The notes under the pieces are model-generated. The model did not search any database and was not told the origin of the DNA. It saw nothing but the letters and a program-made list of their open reading frames with translations. The position numbers were made by a program, and so were the translations under genes. Of a stretch of 64,000 bases of DNA, positions 39,624 to 52,201 are shown piece by piece. This DNA comes from Setoptus koraiensis (lineage: Eukaryota > Arthropoda): positions 2,790,001-2,854,000 of the forward strand of contig CM106586.1 in assembly GCA_048013815.1 (NCBI GenBank). Reading direction: 5' to 3'. Numbering within the stretch: position 1 is the first letter of the stretch; each line of letters begins with the position of its first letter.

Positions 39624-39653
39624 ACAAGCGGCCGGCTATCGCCGGCCGCTTGT
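39624..39653. repeat. 13-base perfect inverted repeat, TATC loop
   Basis: ACAAGCGGCCGGC, TATC, GCCGGCCGCTTGT. Confidence 0.97.
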
Positions 39654-40344
39654 GAATTGATTTCGACAACGGCCATCGCAACCACTAATCACCCATCGGC
39701 CGGTCGCCGTTGTTTGTCGCTGCACCTGAGCAATTTTAGATTGCGTCGTGATATGCGAACAATTGCGGATTGCGTCATTATGTGTGAGCAATTGCGAATT
39801 GCGTCATAAGCATTTGCAGATCGGGTCACGAGATTGCCGCATCGCGTCGGGTGGCGCGCGGCCCGTCGCTATGCGGCGTGCCATTTATCAGTGATCCAGT
39901 CAAAAGCAATTAATAGCGCCAACCAGTAAGTCAGCCGCCGCGCGAGTCGGGCCTCGAGATAACACCGCGCCCGGCACATCGGGCAACGGTCACCGCGCCG
40001 CCAATCAGCACACAGGCATCGCGATACGACCCAATTACATCGGCATCAGTTGCATCGGTCGGGTGTGCGCGGACGGGGGGGGGTCGCCCCCCAATAACCA
40101 GCACACCATATACTGATCAGTGGGGCCCCGCTCACACTGTAACAAGTTAAATAACGGGCACGTGATTTGCCTCTCGCGTTTGTTGGTCGATTGTTTTATC
40201 TCACTCTCATTATCCGGGGGGCGCCGGCGTGTATACGTGTTGGTACGTGCTGGCGGCGTACACGCACGAGCAAGAACGTGCAACGGCAAAATAAACTCTT
40301 TGCCAACAAAACTAGCCAGCAAATCCCTTCGTTAATGGTGATCC

Positions 40345-40385
40345 CTCGGAATTGGCCCCGGCGCTTTGCCGGGGCCAATTCCGAG
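40345..40385. repeat. 18-base perfect inverted repeat
   Basis: CTCGGAATTGGCCCCGGC, loop GCTTT, exact complement to 40385. The stem carries the GGCCCC hexamer of this domain. Confidence 0.98.
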
Positions 40386-41027
40386 CCGTGTTCTTGTCGA
40401 TAGTTGTTTAACTTGCGCCGCGCTGCTAGCTCGTCGTTAATTATACGTTGCGAAGGGGCCCGCGAGCCCCGAAAATCGACAATGCCAACGCACGGGTGCC
40501 GGCCAACGAGATTCGCCCAGCGTTCGACTCGAAGGCGCGTAATGAGACGGGCCCACGGGCAACGGCCGTCGCACCGGCACCAGGTGAACTGGCAACGCAC
40601 ACTCGGGGCAAAACGTGAGCCAGCTTGGGGCCAAGTCGCGATCTGGGCTCGCTCGGAATTTTTGCGCCAGACTCGGCCCACTCGGCCGACTGGAGGTCCC
40701 AGCGAAACAGCCGAAATTTCGCCCCCCTAATGACCCAATGGGGCCCGCTTCGTGACGTGTAACGTGTGAGCCGATGAGAAGGGACGGGCGCAAAAATCAG
40801 TGTCTATCTCGTGTGTGTGTTTTATTGGGCCAATTTCCGTTGGAATCGCGAGAACCAAACAGCGGTCATAGGGCGCCTATTGCGACAAACCAAACAAGCG
40901 TCCGGCCGGGGATTTAGTGTGGCCTCGCGAGCGTTCGTTGGCATTGTTTTGTGTTTGGGTGGCTGTTTTTGGTTGCTGCAGCTCGCCAATGAGTGATCGC
41001 TCAATCCTCGGCATTGGGGGCCCGAGT

Positions 41028-41066
41028 AGCAAAAACGAGCAGCAAAAACGAGCAGCAAAAACGAGC
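41028..41066. repeat. 13-base minisatellite, three exact copies
   Basis: AGCAAAAACGAGC. Confidence 0.96.
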
Positions 41067-42024
41067 GGCAAAATTGTACACAATTGTCGTGTGCCGTGAA
41101 CTTGTCACCTTATATCGGCCAGCGATGAGCTCGTAGATATAATTGAAATCAATTATGTTTGGCTCATCAATCAGGCCTCGTCTCGCCATAAGCGATGCTG
41201 GCCCGCTCAAATGCACGGTCGGGATAAGTCGGGGTATGTGAGCAGCGCAGTTGTGAGTGTGGCTGGGCAATGAGTCTCATTGAATGAGAGCATGACAATT
41301 GGACGGTTGCACAATTGGAACGGTTGCGCAACGAGACGGGCCGTCACAAATTGTCTCATTTCATTGAGAAGTTGCCCTTGTCGCTGTTGTTGCTGGCCCA
41401 AGGTTGCCCTCAGCGGGCCGAGTCCGATAAATCTCATAAGTATAAATCTCTCTTCTCTCTTATGATTACAAGTGCACGATCAAAACAGTTGTTGTGTGTG
41501 TGCAAATAACGGCTCCCAGCGAGAAGCGGCGCGGGCCCCATTTCTCTCACTGTATCCTTCTCTGTCGCTGCTCGTCGCGTTCTCGGGCCTCTCTTTGTCG
41601 CTGCTCGACGCGTCCTCGGGCCGCCTATAAAACGCACCCATAAAGCACACAATTCCCTTTCTCGGCTAGACCCTTTCTTGGCTAGACTCTGTTGGCTAGA
41701 TAATAATATTGCTAAACAAATAATAAGCGAGCTCTCGGCTATCATTTCTAGTTAGCTTCTTCTCTCATGTCATATAATAATGATAACAGCAATAATTCAT
41801 TGGTGTCAGTTGTGTGTGAGTGTGTGTGAGCGGGCATAGTCAGTGATGGCCAGAATCTGTTGTTGTCATTGCAATTATTATCATTGTGCATCGCGACCAA
41901 TCTCTGGCTGTGTTGTCAGAGACAACACCTAGAGGGCACCATCTCACATCTCACGGCTTATCCGTTGGCCTATCCGCGCTATCCGTGTCGGCCTGCATGG
42001 CCCTAACTGGGTACATACATGCGA

Positions 42025-42099
42025 ATATATCGCGTATATATCGCGTATATATCGCGTATATATCGCGTATATATCGCGTACATATATTGCGTATATATC
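42025..42099. repeat. 11-base minisatellite CGCGTATATAT
   Basis: About six copies, CGCG spaced exactly 11 bases at 42031, 42042, 42053, 42064 and 42075. Confidence 0.96.
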
Positions 42100-43868
42100 C
42101 GTCCGGACGGCAGCAACAACAATGATAATTATAGCAATTGTCAGGCCATAATCATATATGTATAATGAGCGGATAATCTAGAATTCATTGGCGGCGAGTG
42201 CATGAGTCTCATACTATGAGACCCGCCGACAATTGTCGACATTCGCGCACAACAGCAACAACCGATTGTTTGCCGTTGTCGGCGACCAGCTAACAAGTTG
42301 CCACTTCCGACTCGAGTGACACCCGCCACAAATTGAATTGACAAAATTGATATAAATGACAACTGGGGCCCAGATAATCAATTTGTAATGGAGAAAAATG
42401 ATTGTCACTGGCGGGCCCCCCATTTCGCATTTGGGCAGCCATTTGAATTTTCGTCAAGTTTCGTTGTGTCGTCGTCGGCGTGTCGTCGTGCGGCGCGTGC
42501 CGTAAATGTTTGCTCGATTCGAGGGGCCAATCGAGAGAAACTGCCAGTTGAAACTACAGATTGTTCGCTCGTGTTTATACGGCCATTGTGTGTGTGTGTG
42601 ACGCCAAACAATTGTACGTGATCAGAATCAAATCAATCTTTCTGTCTGGTGCACTTGTCATGGCATTATTTTTGCGACTTGTTCTCGCCATTTTGCACGT
42701 ATTGGCGCTGTTGTCGGCGCTGTTGTCGCGCCAAGACACAACAAGCCTCTCAAGTTGCTAATGCCGTAATGCCGCCCACCAACTCGTGCCAAAAACATGA
42801 CACTGCCACTCTCAATGCTGGCGCGCGTTATTATCGCTCCGTCGTAAATGATATCTCATCACTGGCGCCCTATTAGCCCGGCTTGTCGGCCCCCAAATCC
42901 GCCTGTGAACAGCGCGATATAGGAGCCGATACAGCGAGGGAGGCGCACACAATGTGCGAGCATGGGACCAGATTAAATTGGTCTGGAAAACTCAATGGAA
43001 TGAAATGGGATCAAATGAGGATAAATTGATCCCCTGCTCCTTTTATTTGTGCCTGTGACGCATTAACGCGCGCGCTCGCGCGCCCCAATGTGATGTGATT
43101 ACATCATACATACAATATACATCATTACGTAACTGTTGTTGTTGCATTTCGCAGCACAACAAGCTCGAGCTGAGTGTAGAGCGTGTGCGTGTGTCTGGCG
43201 CGAGCTGCTGCCCGTCAATTTGAATTGATCTTATCGGCGATCTGGCCGCCGTCGAGCGTCGCAAATTGCTGGCGAAAAATGATATTTCCCTCAATGATAA
43301 CACAATTAAACGTGCCACGATACACGATGGCTGACCGAATGAATTTTACATAAACGCCTCGCCGTTGTGTATCAACGCCTGGCCAGCTGACGGCGCTTGC
43401 GGCGAGCCGACCACGAGTGCCGTCTATTAGAATCCATTAGAATCCGTTGGAAAATGGCTCATTGGGGCCCCGCTGCCAGTTGCCAGCAGCATACGCATTG
43501 GCCAGCTGTTGGCTGGCGAAAATTTCGCGATCTGTTTTACAAAGAGCTCGTTGTTGGCCGGCTCTCAATTGCTCTCATTTGCGCCCTCAACGATGCTCGA
43601 TAGGCCCGTTAATCGTTTTCCGGCGACCTCCAGACTGCGCCTCTCACTCCATGCCTCCACACACGATAATACTCGATAGTTTGCTTGGCCGCGAGAGATA
43701 TCCGGCTCACAGCCGGCACAAAATCGAGAAATAATGACTAGATGAATGAGCTCACTGGGCTGTGTTATCTCGCGTCGTAGCGAAATCGTCCTCACCCTGA
43801 CAGCCACTCCCGACTTGCGAGGGGCTCCTCGGTTGCAACCCTATCCAGTAAGCTATTCAGCGCGTGTT

Positions 43869-43931
43869 GCCAATATCCCACTGTAGGTGGCCAATGTCCG
43901 ACTGTAGGTGGCCAATATCCGACTGTAGGGG
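43869..43931. repeat. 21-base minisatellite, three copies
   Basis: GCCAATATCCGACTGTAGGT plus one base, at 43869, 43890 and 43911. Confidence 0.96.
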
Positions 43932-44482
43932 GCCACAGGGCGCAAAGGGCTCGTTGATGCATTGATATTTATTGCGACACGAGCGCCCCCGTTGTCAACG
44001 GCAGGTCAACTCGAGCTTGCCAATTGGGCAAAATTGCCGCTATATCTGGCATTTCGTGTGCGCACTGGCCGGCGAAAATCGGCCTGATTGAGCCATCGGC
44101 TCTCAGCGGATTTGGCCGTGTCCGATCGCGAGCTAATCACAGTTGGCGGATAAGTCGCGTCCGTCTGCCAATCGGCAGCCATTATTGTGCAGGTGAACAG
44201 GTGAGCGGGTGGACAGGTAAACAGGCGAACAGGTGAGCGGGCAGTTGTCAGCGGGTTGTGTCATCAAGTGGTGCCGCGTCTCTGTCTATCTGTCAAACGT
44301 TTGTTGGCCGTTCGCGAAAAGAAGCGCCTCATTTGCATGATAAACGCCCGTGCGCTCGGCGCGCTAATCGTCTTAATCTCGGCCTGAAACTAATCGGCTT
44401 ACCTGTCTGGCATATTCAAATAAACGCGCAATTGTGTTGTCGTGGCGACTTGCAACCAGACTGCCAATTCGTGCCGGAATCA

Positions 44483-44556
44483 ATCCAACTGGCCGGCATC
44501 TCGGCCGGCCAGTTGGATATTTAGTCGGCGATATGCTCGCTCGCCGACCAAATATC
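44483..44556. repeat. Two abutting hairpins
   Basis: A perfect 15-base stem at 44483-44497/44504-44518, then a 16-base stem with one mismatch at 44516-44531/44541-44556. They share the bases GAT at the join. Confidence 0.95.
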
Positions 44557-45845
44557 GGCGCCGCTCCGGCGTGTGAGTGTGCAATTAAACGAAAACAAGG
44601 CGACCTTTTGCATTAGTGTGCGCACTTTCTGCAAATCCTGTTTATCCGCCGACGGGTCAAGCATCGAGCGGCCGGCAGCATTAGCATAAACGCAACTCTT
44701 TTCGACCTTTCGCCGTCGCTACCTGTCGTCGGATAGAGCAGACAGATTGATAGTTGATGTTGGGCATATCGCCGTAATATACGCAGGTCGTGGAAAGTTG
44801 AGCGCCGATCGCTCTGCCCACTAGGCGGCGCGTATTCAAATGAGTCACTCATTACGAGTGCCGGCAACTCGCTGGCAGCAAGCGACAAAATAATCACGTC
44901 CGCATTGTTATTTTTGGGCTGTTTTATCATTGGGCGAAGCCCGCTTTTCGGCATCTCGGCATATCGCCACTCGAGCGCCGATTTATTCGGGCGGCCGCTG
45001 ACAAGTTTGGCTCTTTTTTGCTATTTTTAATAGAGAATTTCCGCGAAATATTCATCATTCATCTGGGCAAGAAATGTTGGCTCGCCAAAAAACAGGCAGC
45101 CGCCATTTTGCAGTTCTGACAGCCGACATTGAAGGGATGGGTGCTGCAGCGAGCCGCGCCATGGGCAAAAACAAATCCACAGGTACAACGATCTGTGACC
45201 GACTGATCGGTTCATTGGCTCCCGGCGAATGATTGCGCAGCATGCGCGAGAGGGCGCTCGTTTAGCGAAAATGGAAGACGAAGGAAAAAAACGACAGAAA
45301 TTTTTCGACAGAAAAATGCTTCTCGATTGCAGGTGACTCTCCGAGTCAATATTTCTCTGATGAACTTTTTCTCGCTTCTTTTTTCGGCCAGCCAGCAAAA
45401 AATGGCCGATCGAAGGGCCAGAAAGGTTGCGCTTGCATGCTTGTTTGCCCCACTAAACGGCATCACTTTTTCTCGATTCGTTCATTTGAACCATTTGCTT
45501 GGGCTCATTTGGTGCGGCAAGCGAGCGTTGCGCAAGTGAGAGTACTCCGGCCCGACTATAAATCAAACCGGCCAAAAGTTGTCAAGCTCGAGTGTGGCAA
45601 CGTTTTGCAGTTGCTGCTGCATCATAATCAGTTTCAGTTGCTCGGGTGATTAGGCGACCGAAACTAGTATCATTTGCGAGCCGAAAAGAGCCGATCCGCT
45701 CATTTTCGGTCCATTTACCATTCATAGTGTCCATTCATACTATGAATTTCATAGTGTGTCGCATGCTTGAAATTGCCGGCCGATTGAGCCGCCGCCGACG
45801 ACTGGTCAAGTTGGGCGAAGTTGCCGAGCGACCGAACGCCCGCCG

Positions 45846-45930
45846 TCATCATCGCCATCACCATCATCATCACCATCATCATCATCATCATAAATATAAT
45901 CATCATCATCATAAACATAATCATCAGCGT
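45846..45930. repeat. (CAT)n microsatellite
   Basis: CAT with CAC and AAT interruptions, giving spurious polyHis and polyAsp frames. Confidence 0.95.
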
Positions 45931-46740
45931 GGTCGTCATCTTCGTCATCGTCATCAAGCGGCACAGCTAAATTAATTAGCATTAGCCAGCGATGACCAGA
46001 GGCGTTATTTGCGAGTGACTCATTGAGTAATGCGCACCGAAAAATAATCATTTGGCATTATTTATTATTGTCACTATTGTTGGTCATTATGCGCCGCAAG
46101 TGGCACCAGCCGCAAATGGCACCAGCGAGCTCGGCGGCCTAACTATTCAGTGGCGCCTAACCAGCGGCGATATGCGCCGACCGGTATGAGGTCAGCAGCC
46201 TGACAGCAACAACCTGCGTACCTGTGCAAATACCCTCGCGTACGGCCCGGTATACCTTTGTTTGTATCTTTGCGTTCATTTGTACCTCTGCATATGTCCC
46301 CTGGCTAAAGGTTGGCCAGACTGGCCACAGCGAGTCAATGTTGCGTAATTCAACACTCACGACTGGCCGCCCATTAAGCGCTGGTGCCCATCAAAGCGCC
46401 TAATGACTCAAATTCAACATTGTCAGCGCATTACGTAAAGGTATTTGTTGTATAAATATAATTATATTTATGCGAGTGCAAGTTGATATGTTTATTTGTC
46501 GTGCTGTTGCCATTGGCCGCCTGTCGAAATGAAGACAGTTATTACGTTATGATTATCAGGTAGCCAGTTCTGCGAACCTGTTCTGTCGCTGTTCAAATTT
46601 GCGGTGTCGTGTTCGGAGTGCATTTAGCAACAAAGTTGACAGTTGCACATTTGGCCAGCTAACCGCGTTTAATTTCATCACAGTTGCGTCAGTCAGCCAA
46701 CAGCGTTTAATTTCATGGTGGTTGCGTCAATGGTAGCGCC

Positions 46741-46790
46741 GATCAGCGCTGATCAACGCTGATCGCCGCTGATCAACGCTGATCAACGCT
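46741..46790. repeat. 10-base minisatellite GATCAACGCT
   Basis: Five copies in exact register. Confidence 0.97.
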
Positions 46791-48451
46791 GGTGAGATAA
46801 ACGGTGCGAGAATAACCTTCAATTGTGAGCACATCGACAGTTATGCGACCACAAAAGACCACCATACATTTATTATTTTTAATACCATTGAGCGGGCCGA
46901 ACTGGGCCAATTCTAAGCCGACTCACTAGTCAGCAGAGAGCTAATTGGCGTCGCTAATGCTAATTGTCATTGGCCATTGCACAATTTGCTCCATTTGATC
47001 GATTTGGCGTGCCACCATTCTAATTTGTTTGGCAACAATCTCGCCGAGCAGTGTCAAGCTGTTCACTAACGGGTCCCCATTGAGCTGACCAGCTGAGCCG
47101 ATCGAAGCCGAAACAATCAATTTGGCCAGGCCAAAAGAACACTATCGCTCGCTTGCCCGGCCAGCAAAGCAACACAAGCTGAGCGGCCAAGAATGCAATG
47201 GGCCAACAAGTGAAAGTTTCTGTTGGCTGGCTCGCTTCGGCCGGCCGGCCGGCCAATCAAGCCAGAGCCAGACAAACTAATCACTTTATGGCCGGCACTA
47301 ACTCGATCATTGAATTATCTTACTTTCTTACTCACTAAATAATGCCGGCCTTTCTCTGGCTATACAGTGTGTAAGTATTCTTTCATTTGATATGAACAAA
47401 CAAAGAGAGTGCAAATAACGGGCAACAGGTTTGTGTCGTCACCTTGGCCGCTCGTCGGCGCCACTGGTGTGGCTGGCCCGTTTCTTTCTCACTGTTGTTG
47501 GTTGTGTCATAAAAGAATTGGACGCAACAATGCATATGCATTTTCGAGAGAAAGTGAGAACGAGCAAGGCAGAGAGAGAGGGCACATAATGAGAGAATTA
47601 AATTAAGAATTGCAATGTGCGGATAGAGAATTGCCAATGGAAAAAGTTGCAACTAAATAATAACTTGCCAAGCTTGTTTGCTTCGGTCGGCGCACACACA
47701 ATGGACACAATAAGTTGCAAAAGGGGAATAACTGTGCCTGTTTAATCTCAATTTTTATCATCTTAATTCCTCCTTCTAATGCCACCTATTTGATTAACTC
47801 TTTCGCTGGTCTCGTTTGTTGCATAAACACAACAGCCTAGACAACAACAACGACCGGTTGCCTAGACGTTGCAACAACAATGACGTCACCTTTTGCGCGC
47901 GATACGTTAAGTGTGACGGAAACAATTTTAATTGCCACTTAATTAGCTAATCCGCTCTATGTCCGTCAGCTGGCGTCATGGTTCTGGCAGTGATTGCTGA
48001 AGTCATTGAGTGTCGCTACTATGTTGTCTCAATTGTCGAGCGGGGGCCCACTGTGCCCACTTATGCCGACTTGTGCCAACTTTTGCCGCCATATGACAAC
48101 TTGTGACTGACGACAGTTGCCCGGCACCAGATGGCGCCCAGCAGACTAATTAACAAGACGGCTAATTAGTATTCATCATTCATTGTTCCATGCTCAGTTG
48201 GTCACGGTGAACAGCTGACGAGCAGCTGATTGTGCTGGCCAAATGAGCGACAAGTGACAAGCGACAAGCGAGCGGCTGCCAAACGGACACAGGATGCACA
48301 CGCACAATTGAGATCCCCGATAAAATGTGTTAATATAATAATGTGCTGACGCAATATGCTTACTTGACATAATCTTCTGACGTAATATCGTACTGATATA
48401 ATACTGATTAATACGATATATCAAGGGGGCTCGCGCTGGGCGTCGCAGAAA

Positions 48452-48512
48452 AGAACGCGAAGAGAAGAACGCGAAGAAAAGAACGCGGAGAAAAGAACGC
48501 GGAGAAGAGAAC
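48452..48512. repeat. 14-base minisatellite AGAACGCGAAGAGA
   Basis: Four copies plus a part. Confidence 0.96.
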
Positions 48513-48603
48513 AAGCGTGAAAAAAAAATGGCGTTTGCTAAACGGGCTTCGCGTTCCATCGATTCGAGTGGCTCGCCGCGCGCCTCCGTCGCTCTGGCCC
48601 CGC

Positions 48604-48678
48604 TCACCTGTCTGCTGTTCACCTGTCTGCTGTTCACCTGTCTGCTGTTCACCTGTGCTCTGTTCACCTGTATTTTGT
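48604..48678. repeat. 15-base minisatellite carrying CACCTG
   Basis: TCACCTGTCTGCTGT, five copies, each with one CACCTG box. Confidence 0.97.
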
Positions 48679-49195
48679 TCACGGTTCGCTACGTGAGCCA
48701 TAGTGGCCGACATTGTCAGTTAGTGTGAGCGCAGTGGGCAAAGATGCGAGTCTGTCACACAGTGATACACTTGGCAGGGCTGGCTCACCTTGCCGGCCGA
48801 GCTGGCCGACGTCTGGCCAGGGCCGCTGGCTTGTCATCGGCGAGTCTGTCATGGCCGATGATTGTTTGTGTTGGTTGCGCTCGCTATCGCGCTCAACGGT
48901 TGCGCTCGCCATCGCGCTCAATGGCTCGGCGAGTTAATTCTTTTGGTCCGGGTTAATTCTTGCCAGTCTCGTCTGGCGATTCATTTTGGCTGCGATTCAT
49001 TTCGTTCGTTCGTTCGAGTCGTTTCGAATCGCTGCGAATCGCCGCTAATGCTTTCGATTCGTTCCATTGCAACTGTCGGCTGCGTCGGCAGTTGGCAGTT
49101 GGCCATTTGTTGCTGCGGCCATGGACGCAGCGCTGCGTCCATGGCACTGCAACGAATTCTGGATTCATGGGATACGACACGACACGACACGACAT

Positions 49196-49233
49196 GATAT
49201 GATATGAATATTATCATTATATCATATCATATC
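49196..49233. repeat. 12-base inverted repeat GATATGATATGA
   Basis: Arms 49196-49207 and 49222-49233, preceded by a GACAC pentamer run. Confidence 0.94.
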
Positions 49234-49351
49234 GCGAATATCGTACGATCGCGCAATTCGTTCGTTCATACACACAATTTTGTTTTCGTGTGGTTTTCTC
49301 AGCGCCGGGCTGCTCACTGGGCACATGCCAGGCGAGCAGCCACGCAATCGC

Positions 49352-49446
49352 TTAGGAATTCGCAGCGAATTCGCTGCGAATTCATTGCGAATCGGCTGCG
49401 AATTCATTGCGAGTTGGCTGCGAATTCATTGAGAATTCATTGCCGG
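49352..49446. repeat. GAATTC-core minisatellite
   Basis: GGCTGCGAATTCATTGCGA-type units, four or more copies. Confidence 0.92.
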
Positions 49447-49831
49447 AGTCGCTGTATCGTGTGCGCATTGTCGGCGCCGCTGCAATGCCTGGCCGGTGAG
49501 CCGAGCCGAGTTTAGTCGGCAAACTCGTTTCTTGAAATGCTCTGCTTGTCAGCTCAATTACGTAATCGTCATGTGTCACACACACACACAGCAATATGGT
49601 GACAGAAACAGCGACGACCACGTCAACTAATGAAACGCCTGTTAGCCCGTCGCTGCTCACCTGTCTCACCTGTGCGCCTGTGCACCGAGCGAGTCACCTG
49701 TCCGGCCTGTTGTCTCGCCGATGCTTGATATTTACATTTGGCTGTTCATTTTCTTCACCTGTCGTGCGCGTTGTGTCGTTTGATGTGTGTGTGTGTGCCG
49801 GGCGAATTCATGGCCACCGCCATGCTCTGTT

Positions 49832-49940
49832 GTCGTTGTTGTTGACGTTGTTGTTGTCGTTGCTGCTGTCGTTGCTGCTGTCGTTGCTGCTGTCGTTGCT
49901 GTTGTCGTTGTCGCTGTTGTCGTCTGTTGTTGTCGTCTGT
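49832..49940. repeat. GTT/GCT/GTC triplet tract with 12-base period
   Basis: CGTTGCTGCTGT repeated from 49859 to 49906, inside a longer triplet tract. Confidence 0.93.
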
Positions 49941-50635
49941 AGTCTGGTGCAAGCGCACGGCTGTCACACAAACAAAGATAACAAGTGTCTAGTAAGCCAC
50001 TCACCACTTTCACGTTGGTCATCACATTGTTGGCCGGCCGGCCGGCCGGCTAATTCATTAGATGTTCATCGCAGATAAACACCGTCTTGCCTTTTCATTC
50101 CTTCGGCCAGCCGTTTGGCCAGCTGCTTGTGCTGCCAACAACAAACATCGGCCGGCCCAAACAGCGACCAGCCAGCCTATACAATACAGCCTGTATGTTA
50201 CAGGTGCATACAGGTGAGCAGCCAACAACGGCGTGCGGGTTACGCAAGGGTTAAAGGCCGCCGATTTGTTATGTAATGCAGTCGCTGATCGAGACCTTGC
50301 ACACGATTAACAATGGCTTGCGATTGCTCTTTGCAACTGCCCAATCAGCGCCGGCCGGCATCTCTCGCCAGCTTGTCGGCTCACACAGCAAATCACAGAT
50401 TGCGGCTGGCTGGCTGGTCGGCTGATCTCGCCACGCTGACAAGTGAGAGCCAACAAAGCAAAGCGCCTGCGTTGCATGATGTAATCAGCACGCTAACTAA
50501 GAGATGTGTATCGCTCACCTGTCCGCTTGCAATTAGTCGCTGACCGATAAGTGCAGCGGGCTGTTGCGTAAGCAGTGCAACTTGTCGACACAGCCCGCTG
50601 TCCAGTTTTCGATTCGAATCGGCGTCTCGGCTCGT

Positions 50636-50723
50636 GCCGATATTGTGCCGATACTGAGCTGATATTGTGCCGATACTGAGCTGATATTGAGCTGATATTG
50701 TGCTGATATTGTGCCGATATTGT
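50636..50723. repeat. 11-base minisatellite GCTGATATTGT
   Basis: Eight copies with C/T and T/A variants. Confidence 0.97.
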
Positions 50724-51748
50724 GCTTGGCCAGGCTGGCCCGAAAAACTGACCAATGCGCAGCACACAGCCGGCCTGATGGTTGCCAGGCAACCACTGCC
50801 GGCCAGGGCCTGTTACGTAACAGCTGGCTCGCTACACACAGTCTATTTACTGTTACACTGTGACGGTTACAGGCAACAAAACGAGCGCACAAAAATACAC
50901 AGACAACAAACAATTGCTGACAAACAATCGCCCACAAACAATGGGCCCCTTGGCGAACGTAGCAGCGTCCATTGTGGCCTACGTTTATTACTGTGTAGTT
51001 ATCTGAGTTTATCTCGTCTTTATTTAGTCGTCGTGCAGCCTCACGTAACAGTTATAACGGCCACAAGTGATACAACATAAGCATACAATACAACTATACA
51101 TCATGAACAGTATTTGTGACAGCGTAATTATAGACTGCGTTAATTAATTTAATTAGCGCCAGATTGATCAGCAGCGGCAGCAAGCACCGTGATCGAGTGC
51201 ACTCAATATCAATACAATATCACGTAGTAGGGGCCGAGCAGTTTGTGGCTCATGATACCGTTATCGGGTGAGTTGCATGCAACCGGCCAGCACTGGCCGG
51301 TGCTCTATTCATATACTCGCCGAGCTCAAAACAAAACAATAAGCTCATATATGATATTCATATATGAATATAAGCTCGGCATTCGCATACGGATGTAAGC
51401 TCAGCATTCATACGTGAATATAAGCAGTGTTTAGGGCTGACAAATCAGCCAGTCGCATCAGCCAACCAGAACCAGACCAAAATAGCTCACAGCTGATTGC
51501 GTTCAACTCGATCGTCCGATATGACGCCACGATGCTCCATTTGCGGGCCACTCTGCAAACAGTTTCGGCAAGCTAGACACAAGCCAGATACACGGCAGCA
51601 TCGCTAGCATCGCGATGCGTCGAGACTGTAGTCTTGAGTAGTCTTGAGACACCAGCGCAAGATACAGGACGCGAGATAAGGTAATGGCGCCGTCTCGCTT
51701 ACCTGGCCGTTGTCGGATAGGTGAGTCAGTGCCGGTCGGCCGGCCAAC

Positions 51749-51804
51749 GCACCAACTGGAGCACCAACTGAAGCACCAACTGAAGCACCAACTGAAGCAC
51801 CAAT
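51749..51804. repeat. 12-base minisatellite GCACCAACTGAA
   Basis: Four copies and a part. Confidence 0.97.
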
Positions 51805-52201
51805 GGACACAAAAATAGCAAACACAAAAAGAGATCGGTCACGACACGGCCATTGCGACTGCAACCGCCAGTTCACTGGATCAGCGGCCCGATTGCGGCC
51901 TGATCGGCGGCCAAAGCGCTCCGATTTGCGTTGCGATTGGCCGCGTCAGCGGGCCCAATTTTACAATATTTCCTACTTGTTCGCTCGCAAATTCCGTATT
52001 TCGTATACGTTGCGATGTTGCCAGTCCCAAGTGCGTTCGCTGGTCACCACGGCAATTGGTCGGCGGATTCTCTCTCCTTTGTTGGCTGCTGAGATCACAA
52101 GCAAGTGCGATCTAAAATCGCACACAATCAATCGATGCGTCCATTGGCGGCCAGTCGTGGACCGAACGAGACACAACAACGCAGCAATCAGTGCTAAGCC
52201 A

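Larger units (their letters stand above)
28096..43932. other. GGGGCC/GGCCCC-rich compositional domain
   Basis: By eye I count roughly 50 GGGGCC or GGCCCC hexamers here, against about four in the first 28 kb and about five in 44-56 kb. Long CAA/GTT microsatellites are scarce in the same interval, as are CAGGTGAG octamers. Confidence 0.75.

Noticed and set aside
48604-48678. Regular array that could suggest CRISPR
   Set aside because: Direct tandem 15-base repeats without spacers in an animal genome; a minisatellite.
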